64,000 nucleotides of DNA from NCBI GenBank assembly GCA_049889095.1, contig JBLJFK010000001.1; one strand, 5' to 3'. The notes under the pieces were generated by a model, which worked only from the letters and a program-made list of their open reading frames with translations, was not told the DNA's origin and did no database searches. Position numbers and translations under genes: made by a program. The DNA is from Ewingella sp049889095. GTDB lineage: Bacteria > Pseudomonadota > Gammaproteobacteria > Enterobacterales > Enterobacteriaceae. The stretch's first letter is position 1. Each line of letters opens with the position of its first letter. This document shows positions 53,488 through 60,571 of this stretch, one piece after another.

Positions 53488-54317
53488 TATTTAACCTGCT
53501 CAGCCGCCTGGCGCAGAGTCGCCAGCGCGGTCGGTGTCTCAAGACCAAACCCCAATAAAGACATATCATCAAGTACCAGAACACGATGGTTTTTACCTGC
53601 AGGCGTCAACGCCAGCCCCGGCAGTTTCCATACCTGCTCCAGCCCGCCAAGCGTGCGAACACCGTCGGTGGTAATGAGTAACAAATCGGGTGCGCTGGCG
53701 ATAATACCTTCCTGCGACAGCGGTCGATAACGGGTGAATCCCTGCATAGCATTTTGCGCACCCGCGGAGGTTATCATCGCGTCCGCTGCCGTGTTCTGCC
53801 CGGCCGCCAGTGCCGTAGTCCCACCGTGATTCATTACAAACAGGATTTTGACCTGCAAAGGCCCCTGTCTAACGGCCGCCAATTGCTGACGATAGGTGGC
53901 AATCAGCTTTTTGCCCTCATACTGTCGGTTGAGGGCATTTGCAATCGCTTCAATTTTTTGTGGCACCGTATCGAGCGTAGTATTTCCAGGAACACGTATC
54001 ACTTTCACACCATTTTGCGCCACTTGCTGCAGCACCAGCGACGGCTCCGCCAGTTCGCTACTGAGGACCAGCGTCGGTTTTATTGCCAGAATACCTTCGG
54101 CATTCAATTGGCGCATGTAACCCACGTCGGGCAATTTTTTGACTTTCTCAGGATGCAGGCTGGTGCTGTCACGGGCTACCACCTCATCGCCGGAGCCCAG
54201 CGCATAAACGATTTCTGTAACATCGCCACCGATACTGATAACCCGTTCTGCTGCATGTGACAGCGGAGCCAGCAAGCTTGCCAGCGTAACCACTACTGCA
54301 CTCAACCGACGATTCAT
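53487..54317 (-). CDS. hmuT: Periplasmic haem-binding protein HmuT
   Basis: Delivers haem from the outer membrane receptor to HmuUV. 276 residues: a signal peptide (RLSAVVVTLASLLAPLSHA) and a cluster 9-type binding fold with two lobes joined by a long helix. N-lobe: RVISIGGDVTEIVYALGSGD, DVGYMRQLNAEGILAIKPT. C-lobe: FVMNHGGTTALAAGQNT and TRYRPLSQEGIIASAPDLLL. ATGA overlap with hmuS at its start. Confidence 0.94.
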   Translation of the reverse strand: MNRRLSAVVVTLASLLAPLSHAAERVISIGGDVTEIVYALGSGDEVVARDSTSLHPEKVKKLPDVGYMRQLNAEGILAIKPTLVLSSELAEPSLVLQQVAQNGVKVIRVPGNTTLDTVPQKIEAIANALNRQYEGKKLIATYRQQLAAVRQGPLQVKILFVMNHGGTTALAAGQNTAADAMITSAGAQNAMQGFTRYRPLSQEGIIASAPDLLLITTDGVRTLGGLEQVWKLPGLALTPAGKNHRVLVLDDMSLLGFGLETPTALATLRQAAEQVK

Positions 54318-55348
54318 GCGGTGATTTCCTCGGTGCGCAGTGCAGCAATCTGCTCACGCCATTGTTGTTGCTCCGGTTGACCTTCCGTCCGCTGACCGTA
54401 AAGCTGCGCGATTTGTGTGCCGTCGGCGGCAAACAGCTCCAGGCTGGTGACAAATCCGTCCTTGGTTGGTTTGCGCGTAACCCAACTTTCGGCAATAGCG
54501 CTCTCAATCAGGTGCAGGTTAAAGCGGGAATTGAAGGTATTGAGCCATTCGCCGTGCGGTCTGACTTTCTCAATTTCACCGGTGAAAATCTGCACACATC
54601 CCGGGTTGCCGACGAAAATCATGATTTCGTTTTGCTCGTCATGCGCTGCTTCAAGAATTTGCGCCAGCGAGCTGTTACTCACGTTGTACGCCAGATCATC
54701 GCCTACGGCGCGGAAGGCCTGCTGACGGCTGAGGTTATTGCGTCGCAGCAACTGGAAGAACTGGTGGACATCGGTCATCGCACGCCACTCAGCATCAACG
54801 TCTGCTGCTTCAGATTGAGCGGTCTCCTGTTGTTTTTGTACCGGGGTGATGCCGAGCGGTGGATTGCCTGCGCTGCGATACCGAGCCACCAGCGCTTCCC
54901 ATGCGGTCATATCGGTTTCATCGGTGTTATATATTTTGTGCACTGCATTGCCGGCTGCATCAAAAAACTGAATGCTGTGTCGGCTACCTTTCGGGTGGAT
55001 TTCAGCCACGCAGAAAATATGCAACCAATGTTGCAGGAACAGACGCAGATCCAACGCACGTGGGTTGAGAATAAGCCCGGCATGACCATTCAGATGTTGA
55101 TTCTCATAGCGACCCAATTGTTCATGCACGGCGTAGTCATTCCGGGTGATAGATTTGGTGACGCCTACATTTTCCAGCGCGGCCAGTAAAGTACGAGCAT
55201 CAATATCCAGACGTTCGGCGTCATGGGTTACACGCAGGTGAGTTAGCTCGGCTTCACTGATGTTGAGGACCTCAGCCAAATCACGGGCATATTTTCCAGG
55301 ATTTGTTTCTTTCGCTTGCAGATAGTTTTCATAACTCACTGAACTCAT
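54314..55348 (-). CDS. hmuS: Haem transport/degradation protein HmuS
   Basis: Cytoplasmic haem-binding protein of the HemS/ShuS/ChuS family that receives imported haem; homologues degrade haem and release iron. 344 residues made of two related domains (about 1-170 and 190-344). Paired motifs VGVTKSITRNDYAVHEQLG-like and FVGNPGCVQIFTGEIEKVRP are visible, with SRFNLHLIESAIAESWVTRK in the second half. It lies 76 bases after hmuR and overlaps hmuT by four bases. Confidence 0.94.
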   Translation of the reverse strand: MSSVSYENYLQAKETNPGKYARDLAEVLNISEAELTHLRVTHDAERLDIDARTLLAALENVGVTKSITRNDYAVHEQLGRYENQHLNGHAGLILNPRALDLRLFLQHWLHIFCVAEIHPKGSRHSIQFFDAAGNAVHKIYNTDETDMTAWEALVARYRSAGNPPLGITPVQKQQETAQSEAADVDAEWRAMTDVHQFFQLLRRNNLSRQQAFRAVGDDLAYNVSNSSLAQILEAAHDEQNEIMIFVGNPGCVQIFTGEIEKVRPHGEWLNTFNSRFNLHLIESAIAESWVTRKPTKDGFVTSLELFAADGTQIAQLYGQRTEGQPEQQQWREQIAALRTEEITA

Positions 55349-55424
55349 TGCGCTGTCCTCGCGTTAACTTTTTTGATAACGCCCGGTGCACTGTCCGGGC
55401 GGTGAAAGGGGAAAGGTTAATCTG

Positions 55425-57509
55425 TCACCACTGGTAGCTGACAAACAGCTTGGCGTTGCGTCCGTCCTGCGGAATACCTTGTGGAGAATAAGACTCTTTG
55501 TCGAAGGCATTGCCCAGTACTACGGCAGTCGTCATGCCTTTCCAGTGGTCCTGACCCTTATAGCTGACATAAAAATCATTGATGGCGTAACCTGCCTGAT
55601 CGGCATAATCAGAGGTGACGTGCGTTGAGCGCTCAACAAAGGTCCCAACCCAGCCAAGAGAGAAGGCGGTTTGGGCAACGGGCACGTCGAGCGTACTAAC
55701 GACGGTGTCCGGGTTAATACTGGCAATCCAGTCACCGGTCGCTTCATCTTTACCCCGGGTGCGGTTATAGGCGACATCCCATGAGAACCTGTCGGTTTTG
55801 TAACTCATCGTTGCATCCCAGCCCCATAGTTTCGCCCGATCAATGTTAGTCGAATAAGTGCTGCAATCGATGCAGTAAGGTCCGTTACGGCCATAACCGA
55901 GGTTCATGGTGACACCGGTGGTGATGTAATCCTTCGCCTTGGTATCGAAGTAACTGGCTTTGAATTGCAGTTCGTCGTTGGCCATCATCAGGTCATTGAA
56001 GCGCAGGCCTAAACCGTACTCCTGGGTTTCATTGGTTTCAGGCTTCAGATTCGGGTTCGGAACCCAATTGTTGGTGATAGTCGTTCTGCCCATGGGGATG
56101 GAGAAGTGAACTGAGTCGTTGTACATCTCACCCATGGTTGGTGCGCGGAATGCCTGTGCATAGGAGCCAAATACCATTAGCCAGTCAGTTGGGTTGATGC
56201 TCATTGCGCCACGTGATGACCATTTATCAGCATCGACATCAGCGTAACCCTCACTGCTGCCGCGATAGTTGTCATAACGTGTACCAGCCAGAATGGATAT
56301 TGGCAGGTCGCGCAGCGTAATTTCATCCTGCAACCAGCCGGAGCCGAAATTGATGTCTGCCTGCGGGAAGCTGGTGGTTGCGCCACCTGGTGTTTGTTCC
56401 TGTTTATAGGCTTCGCCGCCGTAAGTCAGCAGGTGTGCGGCAAAACTGTCGGTGGGGATACGCGAGCGGTTTTCCAGTTTGGCGCCTTGGGTGGTTTGTT
56501 TGCGTTCTTCCTCACTGCCGCCGTCTGGGCTGGCATTAATCTCTACTTCGGAATAATAGATGTCGGCTTTTGCGTCCAGCCAGTCTTGATCCTGGGGCTT
56601 GAGATTATAGCTTAGTTGGGCATCACGCTGAATGGTCGAGCGGTCTGTCCAAACGTTGCCACTTGAGATATCTGGCGTTTGCGGATTTTTCGGTTCTTTT
56701 GCACGATTGTCGTAATAGCGAAGGTTGGTACTGACTGATTGCGCAGGGTCAATATGCCAGGTACCTTTTGCCAGCACGTTGCTGATGGTTTCATCGTTTG
56801 GCGCGTTGAAACTATCGCTCTGCTTTATATCGCCCACATCGCGGATACCAAATGACAGCAGGCCGTCGAAATTATCGGTTTTGCCGTAGGTGCTGGCACC
56901 CATGCCGAGGCTGTGATCGCCGGTGGCACCGGTGCCAAACACACGATATCCCATATCCTGGCCGGGCAGCAACAAGTCAGCTGCATCGACGGTTTCATAG
57001 GAAACAACGCCGCCCAGAGCCCCACTGCCGTACAACAAAGCAGACGGGCCGCGTACCACTTCGATACGTTTTACTAAGCCGGGGTCAATAAAGGTGCTAT
57101 TGAGGTGTCCGGTATCGGTGCCTTGACGAATACCATCTACCAGCGTCAGTACGCCACGGCGGTCGTAACCGCGCAGGGAGATGTCCTGGCCATTGGTGCG
57201 TCCGGTCCCCCCGACGCTCAACCCGGGCACGCGACGCAGCATGTCTGCGGATGACGACGATGTCAGGCTCTCAGCGCTGGTTCCGTCAATCACCGTTACC
57301 ATCATCGGAGCTTCAAAACTGTCGCGGGCGTTACCCGTCGCAGCTACCGTTAAGGTGTCTTCCTGCGTTTTCTTACTGGCTTCGCTGTTTTTTTCATTAA
57401 TTTTAGAGACTGGCGCAGTGGTGTCGGCCTGGGCTACCAGCGGCAGAGCGCAGGCAATGGCCAGGCTCAGGGATGAGAAACGCAGCCGAGTGATAAGGGA
57501 GTGAAGCAT
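55425..57509 (-). CDS. hmuR: TonB-dependent haem receptor HmuR
   Basis: Outer membrane beta-barrel that imports haem with TonB energy. 694 residues from ATG 57509. A signal peptide (FSSLSLAIACALPLVAQA) precedes a TonB-box-like DTLTVAATG and the plug (about 60-180; DMLRRVPGLSVGGTGRTNG, RGPSALLYGSGALGGVVSYE). In the barrel the haem receptor motifs FRAP and NPNL are both present (AQAFRAPTMGEMY and NPNLKPETNETQEYGLG) with a His between them. It ends in aromatic LFVSYQW. GGAGA lies seven bases before the start; the longer frame to 57533 lacks this. Confidence 0.96.
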   Translation of the reverse strand: MLHSLITRLRFSSLSLAIACALPLVAQADTTAPVSKINEKNSEASKKTQEDTLTVAATGNARDSFEAPMMVTVIDGTSAESLTSSSSADMLRRVPGLSVGGTGRTNGQDISLRGYDRRGVLTLVDGIRQGTDTGHLNSTFIDPGLVKRIEVVRGPSALLYGSGALGGVVSYETVDAADLLLPGQDMGYRVFGTGATGDHSLGMGASTYGKTDNFDGLLSFGIRDVGDIKQSDSFNAPNDETISNVLAKGTWHIDPAQSVSTNLRYYDNRAKEPKNPQTPDISSGNVWTDRSTIQRDAQLSYNLKPQDQDWLDAKADIYYSEVEINASPDGGSEEERKQTTQGAKLENRSRIPTDSFAAHLLTYGGEAYKQEQTPGGATTSFPQADINFGSGWLQDEITLRDLPISILAGTRYDNYRGSSEGYADVDADKWSSRGAMSINPTDWLMVFGSYAQAFRAPTMGEMYNDSVHFSIPMGRTTITNNWVPNPNLKPETNETQEYGLGLRFNDLMMANDELQFKASYFDTKAKDYITTGVTMNLGYGRNGPYCIDCSTYSTNIDRAKLWGWDATMSYKTDRFSWDVAYNRTRGKDEATGDWIASINPDTVVSTLDVPVAQTAFSLGWVGTFVERSTHVTSDYADQAGYAINDFYVSYKGQDHWKGMTTAVVLGNAFDKESYSPQGIPQDGRNAKLFVSYQW

Positions 57510-57607
57510 TGGCAATTCTCCGTATGTTTTCACATATCAATAGAGTTGCTGGCTGCCTTGATCCTCGGACCTGGGTGGCTGGCGATAAAGTAGATAGGGT
57601 GTACCGG

Positions 57608-57808
57608 TTACTTTGTCAGTATCAATTTTCCGGCTTTGGTCTGACGCAACTGATAGCGCTGCCCATGATGAAGAATGGTTGCAACGCCAGCATCACCCAG
57701 CAGGTCCGCGCTCGAGATACAGAGTCCGCGGTCGGTATTTCCATCCTGACTTTTCAGCGATAAGTTACTGAAGCCTGGCGGTGTAATGTATTCAGGTTGA
57801 TCATTCAT
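57608..57808 (-). CDS. hmuP: Haem uptake protein HmuP (HemP)
   Basis: Small protein of the HemP/HmuP family, 66 residues, first gene of haem uptake operons. In some bacteria it acts with Fur-type control as an activator of the receptor gene; its role here is not proven. Family core SSADLLGDAGVATILHHGQR and YQLRQTKAGKLILTK. It is 98 bases before hmuR and directly behind a Fur box. Confidence 0.9.
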   Translation of the reverse strand: MNDQPEYITPPGFSNLSLKSQDGNTDRGLCISSADLLGDAGVATILHHGQRYQLRQTKAGKLILTK

Positions 57809-57813
57809 AGTCG

Positions 57814-57860
57814 CAAACGTTAATGGTAATTAATATCATTTAGATAATCATTATCAATTC
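57814..57860 (-). promoter_or_regulatory. Fur-box cluster of the hmu operon
   Basis: GATAATCATTATC at 57843-57855 matches the core of the 19-base Fur consensus exactly. A second overlapping A/T-rich repeat (GGTAAT ... ATATCATT) lies just downstream, towards hmuP. Iron-repressed expression of hmuPRSTUV is predicted. Confidence 0.8.
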
Positions 57861-58004
57861 ATTGGCGCTGCACATCAAGATAAATCTGATGTTAAATCGT
57901 CAGTTATCTGATGCTTAACCACAAATTCTGAGTGGAAAGGGAAAAACTGTAAAGGAAACCTGCTGTTGAAAAGATGTGATAAAAACGTGGAGAGGAATAT
58001 TACA

Positions 58005-58033
58005 TTAAAAGGGGGCAACATAATGTTGCCCCC
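58005..58033 (-). terminator. Terminator of aroH
   Basis: GGGGGCAACA and TGTTGCCCCC with a 3-base centre, followed on the minus strand by TTTTAAT. It lies about 33 bases past the aroH stop. Confidence 0.8.
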
Positions 58034-58065
58034 TGAAGCGTTGTAAAACGTTAGCTTAAATGGAT

Positions 58066-59112
58066 TTAAAAACGACTATGAGTCGCATCTGCCAACATCG
58101 CCAGTAATGTTTCAGTATCTTCCCAGTTGAGACATGGGTCAGTAATGGATTTACCATAGATCAGCGGTTTGCCGGCAACGATTGGCTGTGTACCTTCTTC
58201 CAGGAAACTTTCCGCCATAATTCCGGCGATGGCTTTAGAACCACTGCGAATTTGCTGGCAAATATCTTCTGCCACCTGCAACTGCAAACGATGCTGCTTC
58301 TGACAGTTACCGTGACTGAAATCGACCACCAACCGTTGCGGCAGATCGAATTCAGATAGGTTACGGCAGGCTTCCTGCAAATCATCGGCATGATAATTAG
58401 GTTTTTTGCCACCACGCATGATCACGTGACCATAAGGATTACCTGCTGTACGGTAAATGGTCATCTGACCGGCTTTGTCCGGTGAAAGGAACATATGGCT
58501 GGCACGTGCCGCGCGAATCGCATCGATGGCAATCCGAGTATTGCCGTCTGTGCCATTTTTGAAACCTACCGGACACGAGAGGGCAGAGGCCATTTCACGA
58601 TGGATCTGACTTTCGGTGGTGCGAGCACCGATAGCGCCCCAGCTAATCAGGTCAGCGATATACTGTCCGATCACCATATCCAGGAATTCAGTTGCTGTGG
58701 GCATACCCAATTCGTTAATTGCCAGCAGAATCCTGCGAGCCAGTTCGATGCCGTGGTTAACGCGGAACGAACCGTCAAGCTCAGGATCGGAGATTAATCC
58801 TTTCCAACCCATCACCGTGCGCGGTTTTTCAAAATAAGTACGCATCACGATTTCAAGGCGATCCTGATAACGCTCACGCAGAACGTTAAGCTTTGTGGCG
58901 TAATCTATCGCTGCTTCAATATCATGGATAGAGCAGGGACCAACAACGACCAGAAGACGCGGATCTTCACCATTAATTATTTTTTCAATGCGTTTGCGTG
59001 ACGCTGTCACGTTTCGTGCAACCGATGCGGATACCGGCAGTTTCTCCGCCAGCGTCTGAGGCGTGATCAGGCTGTCGATGCGCGTCGTACGCAGTTCATC
59101 TGTCTGTGACAT
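58066..59112 (-). CDS. aroH: DAHP synthase, Trp-type AroH
   Basis: Condenses phosphoenolpyruvate and erythrose-4-phosphate, the first step of aromatic amino acid synthesis. 348 residues, equal to E. coli AroH and more similar to it than to AroG or AroF as I recall them. Motifs: VVVGPCSIHDIEAAIDYA, RTYFEKPRTVMGWKGLISDP, GARTTESQIHREMASALSC and VVDFSHGNCQKQH. ATG 59112 (MSQTDELRTTRIDS) is the family start; the open frame continues 20 codons upstream. No TrpR operator (CTAG-containing palindrome) is visible upstream, unlike E. coli aroH. Confidence 0.94.
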   Translation of the reverse strand: MSQTDELRTTRIDSLITPQTLAEKLPVSASVARNVTASRKRIEKIINGEDPRLLVVVGPCSIHDIEAAIDYATKLNVLRERYQDRLEIVMRTYFEKPRTVMGWKGLISDPELDGSFRVNHGIELARRILLAINELGMPTATEFLDMVIGQYIADLISWGAIGARTTESQIHREMASALSCPVGFKNGTDGNTRIAIDAIRAARASHMFLSPDKAGQMTIYRTAGNPYGHVIMRGGKKPNYHADDLQEACRNLSEFDLPQRLVVDFSHGNCQKQHRLQLQVAEDICQQIRSGSKAIAGIMAESFLEEGTQPIVAGKPLIYGKSITDPCLNWEDTETLLAMLADATHSRF

Positions 59113-59155
59113 GTGATTCTCTAAATTTGCTTCTTCGCTACGGCAGGAATACCGG

Positions 59156-59171
59156 GAAGTGATGGCGATCA
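59156..59171 (-). promoter_or_regulatory. CRP-like palindrome at the aroH promoter
   Basis: On the minus strand TGTGA-TCGCCA-TCACT matches the CRP consensus TGTGA-N6-TCACA at nine of ten key positions. It overlaps the -10 of a TTGAAA, 16-base spacer, TATTGT promoter, so if bound it would more likely repress than activate. Confidence 0.4.
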
Positions 59172-59239
59172 CAATAACGCAAAATTAGATGTTTTCAACC
59201 TAAGACGACAGGTTATGCCATCTGTGTCAGTAAAACCGG

Positions 59240-60079
59240 TTAAAACATTCGACGACTCATACCAAAGCTGTCCATGATCTTGGCTGAGATTTCTTCCACA
59301 GAATAGTTGGTGCTATTGAGATAGCGGATCTGATTTTTGCGAAAAAGCGCCTCAACTTCCGACACCTCCATGCGGCATTGGCGCATCGATGCATAACGAC
59401 TGTTTTCCACACGTTCCTGACGAATCGCGGATAACCTTTCTGGGTCGATGGTTAAGCCGAACAATTTATGCATATGCGGTTTAAGGGCTGGGGGGAGCTG
59501 AATGTTATCCATATCATCGGCTGTAAACGGATAGTTTGCGGCGCAGATACCAAATTGTAGTGCCAAATAGAGGCTGGTAGGCGTTTTGCCGCAGCGTGAT
59601 ACGCCCAGTAAAATCACCTGCGCCTGATCAAGATTGCGCAGAGAGATGCCGTCATCATGGGCCAGCGTGTAATCAATAGCTGCGATGCGCGCGTCATATT
59701 TAGTAATATTACTCGCCGTCAGGCCGTGCGTTCGGTTGACAATCGGGCTAGGGTCAACGCCCAGTTCATTTTGTAGAGGGGCAACCAGAGCCTGCACAAT
59801 GTCCTGACAAAAACCTTGGCTGCTGACAATAATATCACGAACTTCACGTGAGATTATTGAATAAAAAACCAGCGGTCTGGCACCGGTTTTCTCATATATC
59901 TCATTGATTTGCTGACAAACCGCTTTTGCTCTCCCTTCATTTTCTACGAAGGGAAGTGAAAAAGTAGTCGCATTAACGGGGAATTGTGACAGTACCGCAT
60001 GACCCAATACTTCTGCGGTGATCGCCGTACCGTCCGAAATATAAAACACGCATCTGTCCACATCAAACTCCTGCAACAT
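59240..60079 (-). CDS. ppsR: PEP synthase regulatory kinase/pyrophosphorylase PpsR
   Basis: Inactivates PpsA by ADP-dependent phosphorylation and reactivates it by Pi-dependent dephosphorylation. 279 residues (E. coli YdiA 277). DUF299 family with YISDGTAITAEVLGHAVLSQ at the start, HGLTASNITKYDARIAAIDY and the P-loop-like VILLGVSRCGKTPTSLYLA. It ends NSTNYSVEEISAKIMDSFG. Divergent from its target ppsA across 492 bases, the conserved arrangement. Confidence 0.96.
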   Translation of the reverse strand: MLQEFDVDRCVFYISDGTAITAEVLGHAVLSQFPVNATTFSLPFVENEGRAKAVCQQINEIYEKTGARPLVFYSIISREVRDIIVSSQGFCQDIVQALVAPLQNELGVDPSPIVNRTHGLTASNITKYDARIAAIDYTLAHDDGISLRNLDQAQVILLGVSRCGKTPTSLYLALQFGICAANYPFTADDMDNIQLPPALKPHMHKLFGLTIDPERLSAIRQERVENSRYASMRQCRMEVSEVEALFRKNQIRYLNSTNYSVEEISAKIMDSFGMSRRMF

Positions 60080-60182
60080 TTGTATTTCATCTGGTGAGTA
60101 AAGCCAGCCTTAAGATTTAACGTTTCCCTGAGTTAAACATTAATAGCTGTATTACTGATAAATAAAAAGCTGAAATTTTTTA

Positions 60183-60211
60183 TTGCGCAAACTCTGCGAG
60201 ACGTTGCGCAA
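60183..60211. repeat. Paired TTGCGCAA palindromes between ppsR and ppsA
   Basis: TTGCGCAA at 60183-60190 recurs exactly at 60204-60211, 21 bases apart (two helical turns). Each copy is self-complementary. This looks like an operator pair, but I cannot name the protein. Confidence 0.4.
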
Positions 60212-60223
60212 ATTCACTGTGAA

Positions 60224-60244
60224 AAATGAAATGACATTTTAATT
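60224..60244. promoter_or_regulatory. KdgR-box-like site between ppsR and ppsA
   Basis: AAATGAAATGACATTTTAATT agrees with the kduI/kdgF KdgR box in this window at 18 of 21 positions. It is nearly 330 bases upstream of ppsA and 145 upstream of ppsR, so which promoter it would act on is unclear. Confidence 0.4.
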
Positions 60245-60424
60245 TTCCAGAGCATTTTCGCATTTTTTTGGTTTGCTTCAGCTTAACTTCAGCCAGTCTG
60301 ATAATTTATGGCTTCTTGCGGTTTTTAGTCAATTTCTTACTGATTTGTAACAAATTAGTGATTTTTCATGCTGTAGGTGCAAATGAACGAATTAGAATTT
60401 TCTTAAACAAAAATAGTTGATTTA

Positions 60425-60440
60425 GCTGGATCGATTCACC
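60425..60440 (+). promoter_or_regulatory. Cra (FruR) operator and promoter of ppsA
   Basis: GCTGGATCGATTCACC (reverse GGTGAATCGATCCAGC) is very close to the Cra consensus GCTGAAWCGATTCAGC. A TATGCT -10 lies at 60462-60467, putting the site near -41, an activating position. Cra activates ppsA in E. coli. Other than this and the two preceding sites, 60080-60571 is AT-rich with no gene. Confidence 0.7.
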
Positions 60441-60571
60441 TGTCCAAAGTTTATGGATCATTATGCTAGGCTGAAATAACTGACGCACCTTGAAAAGCCA
60501 AATTGCTTACCTCAACTATTAGCCTGCTTGATTAATAAAGTAGCCTATATAAATTAATAAAGGATTGATTC

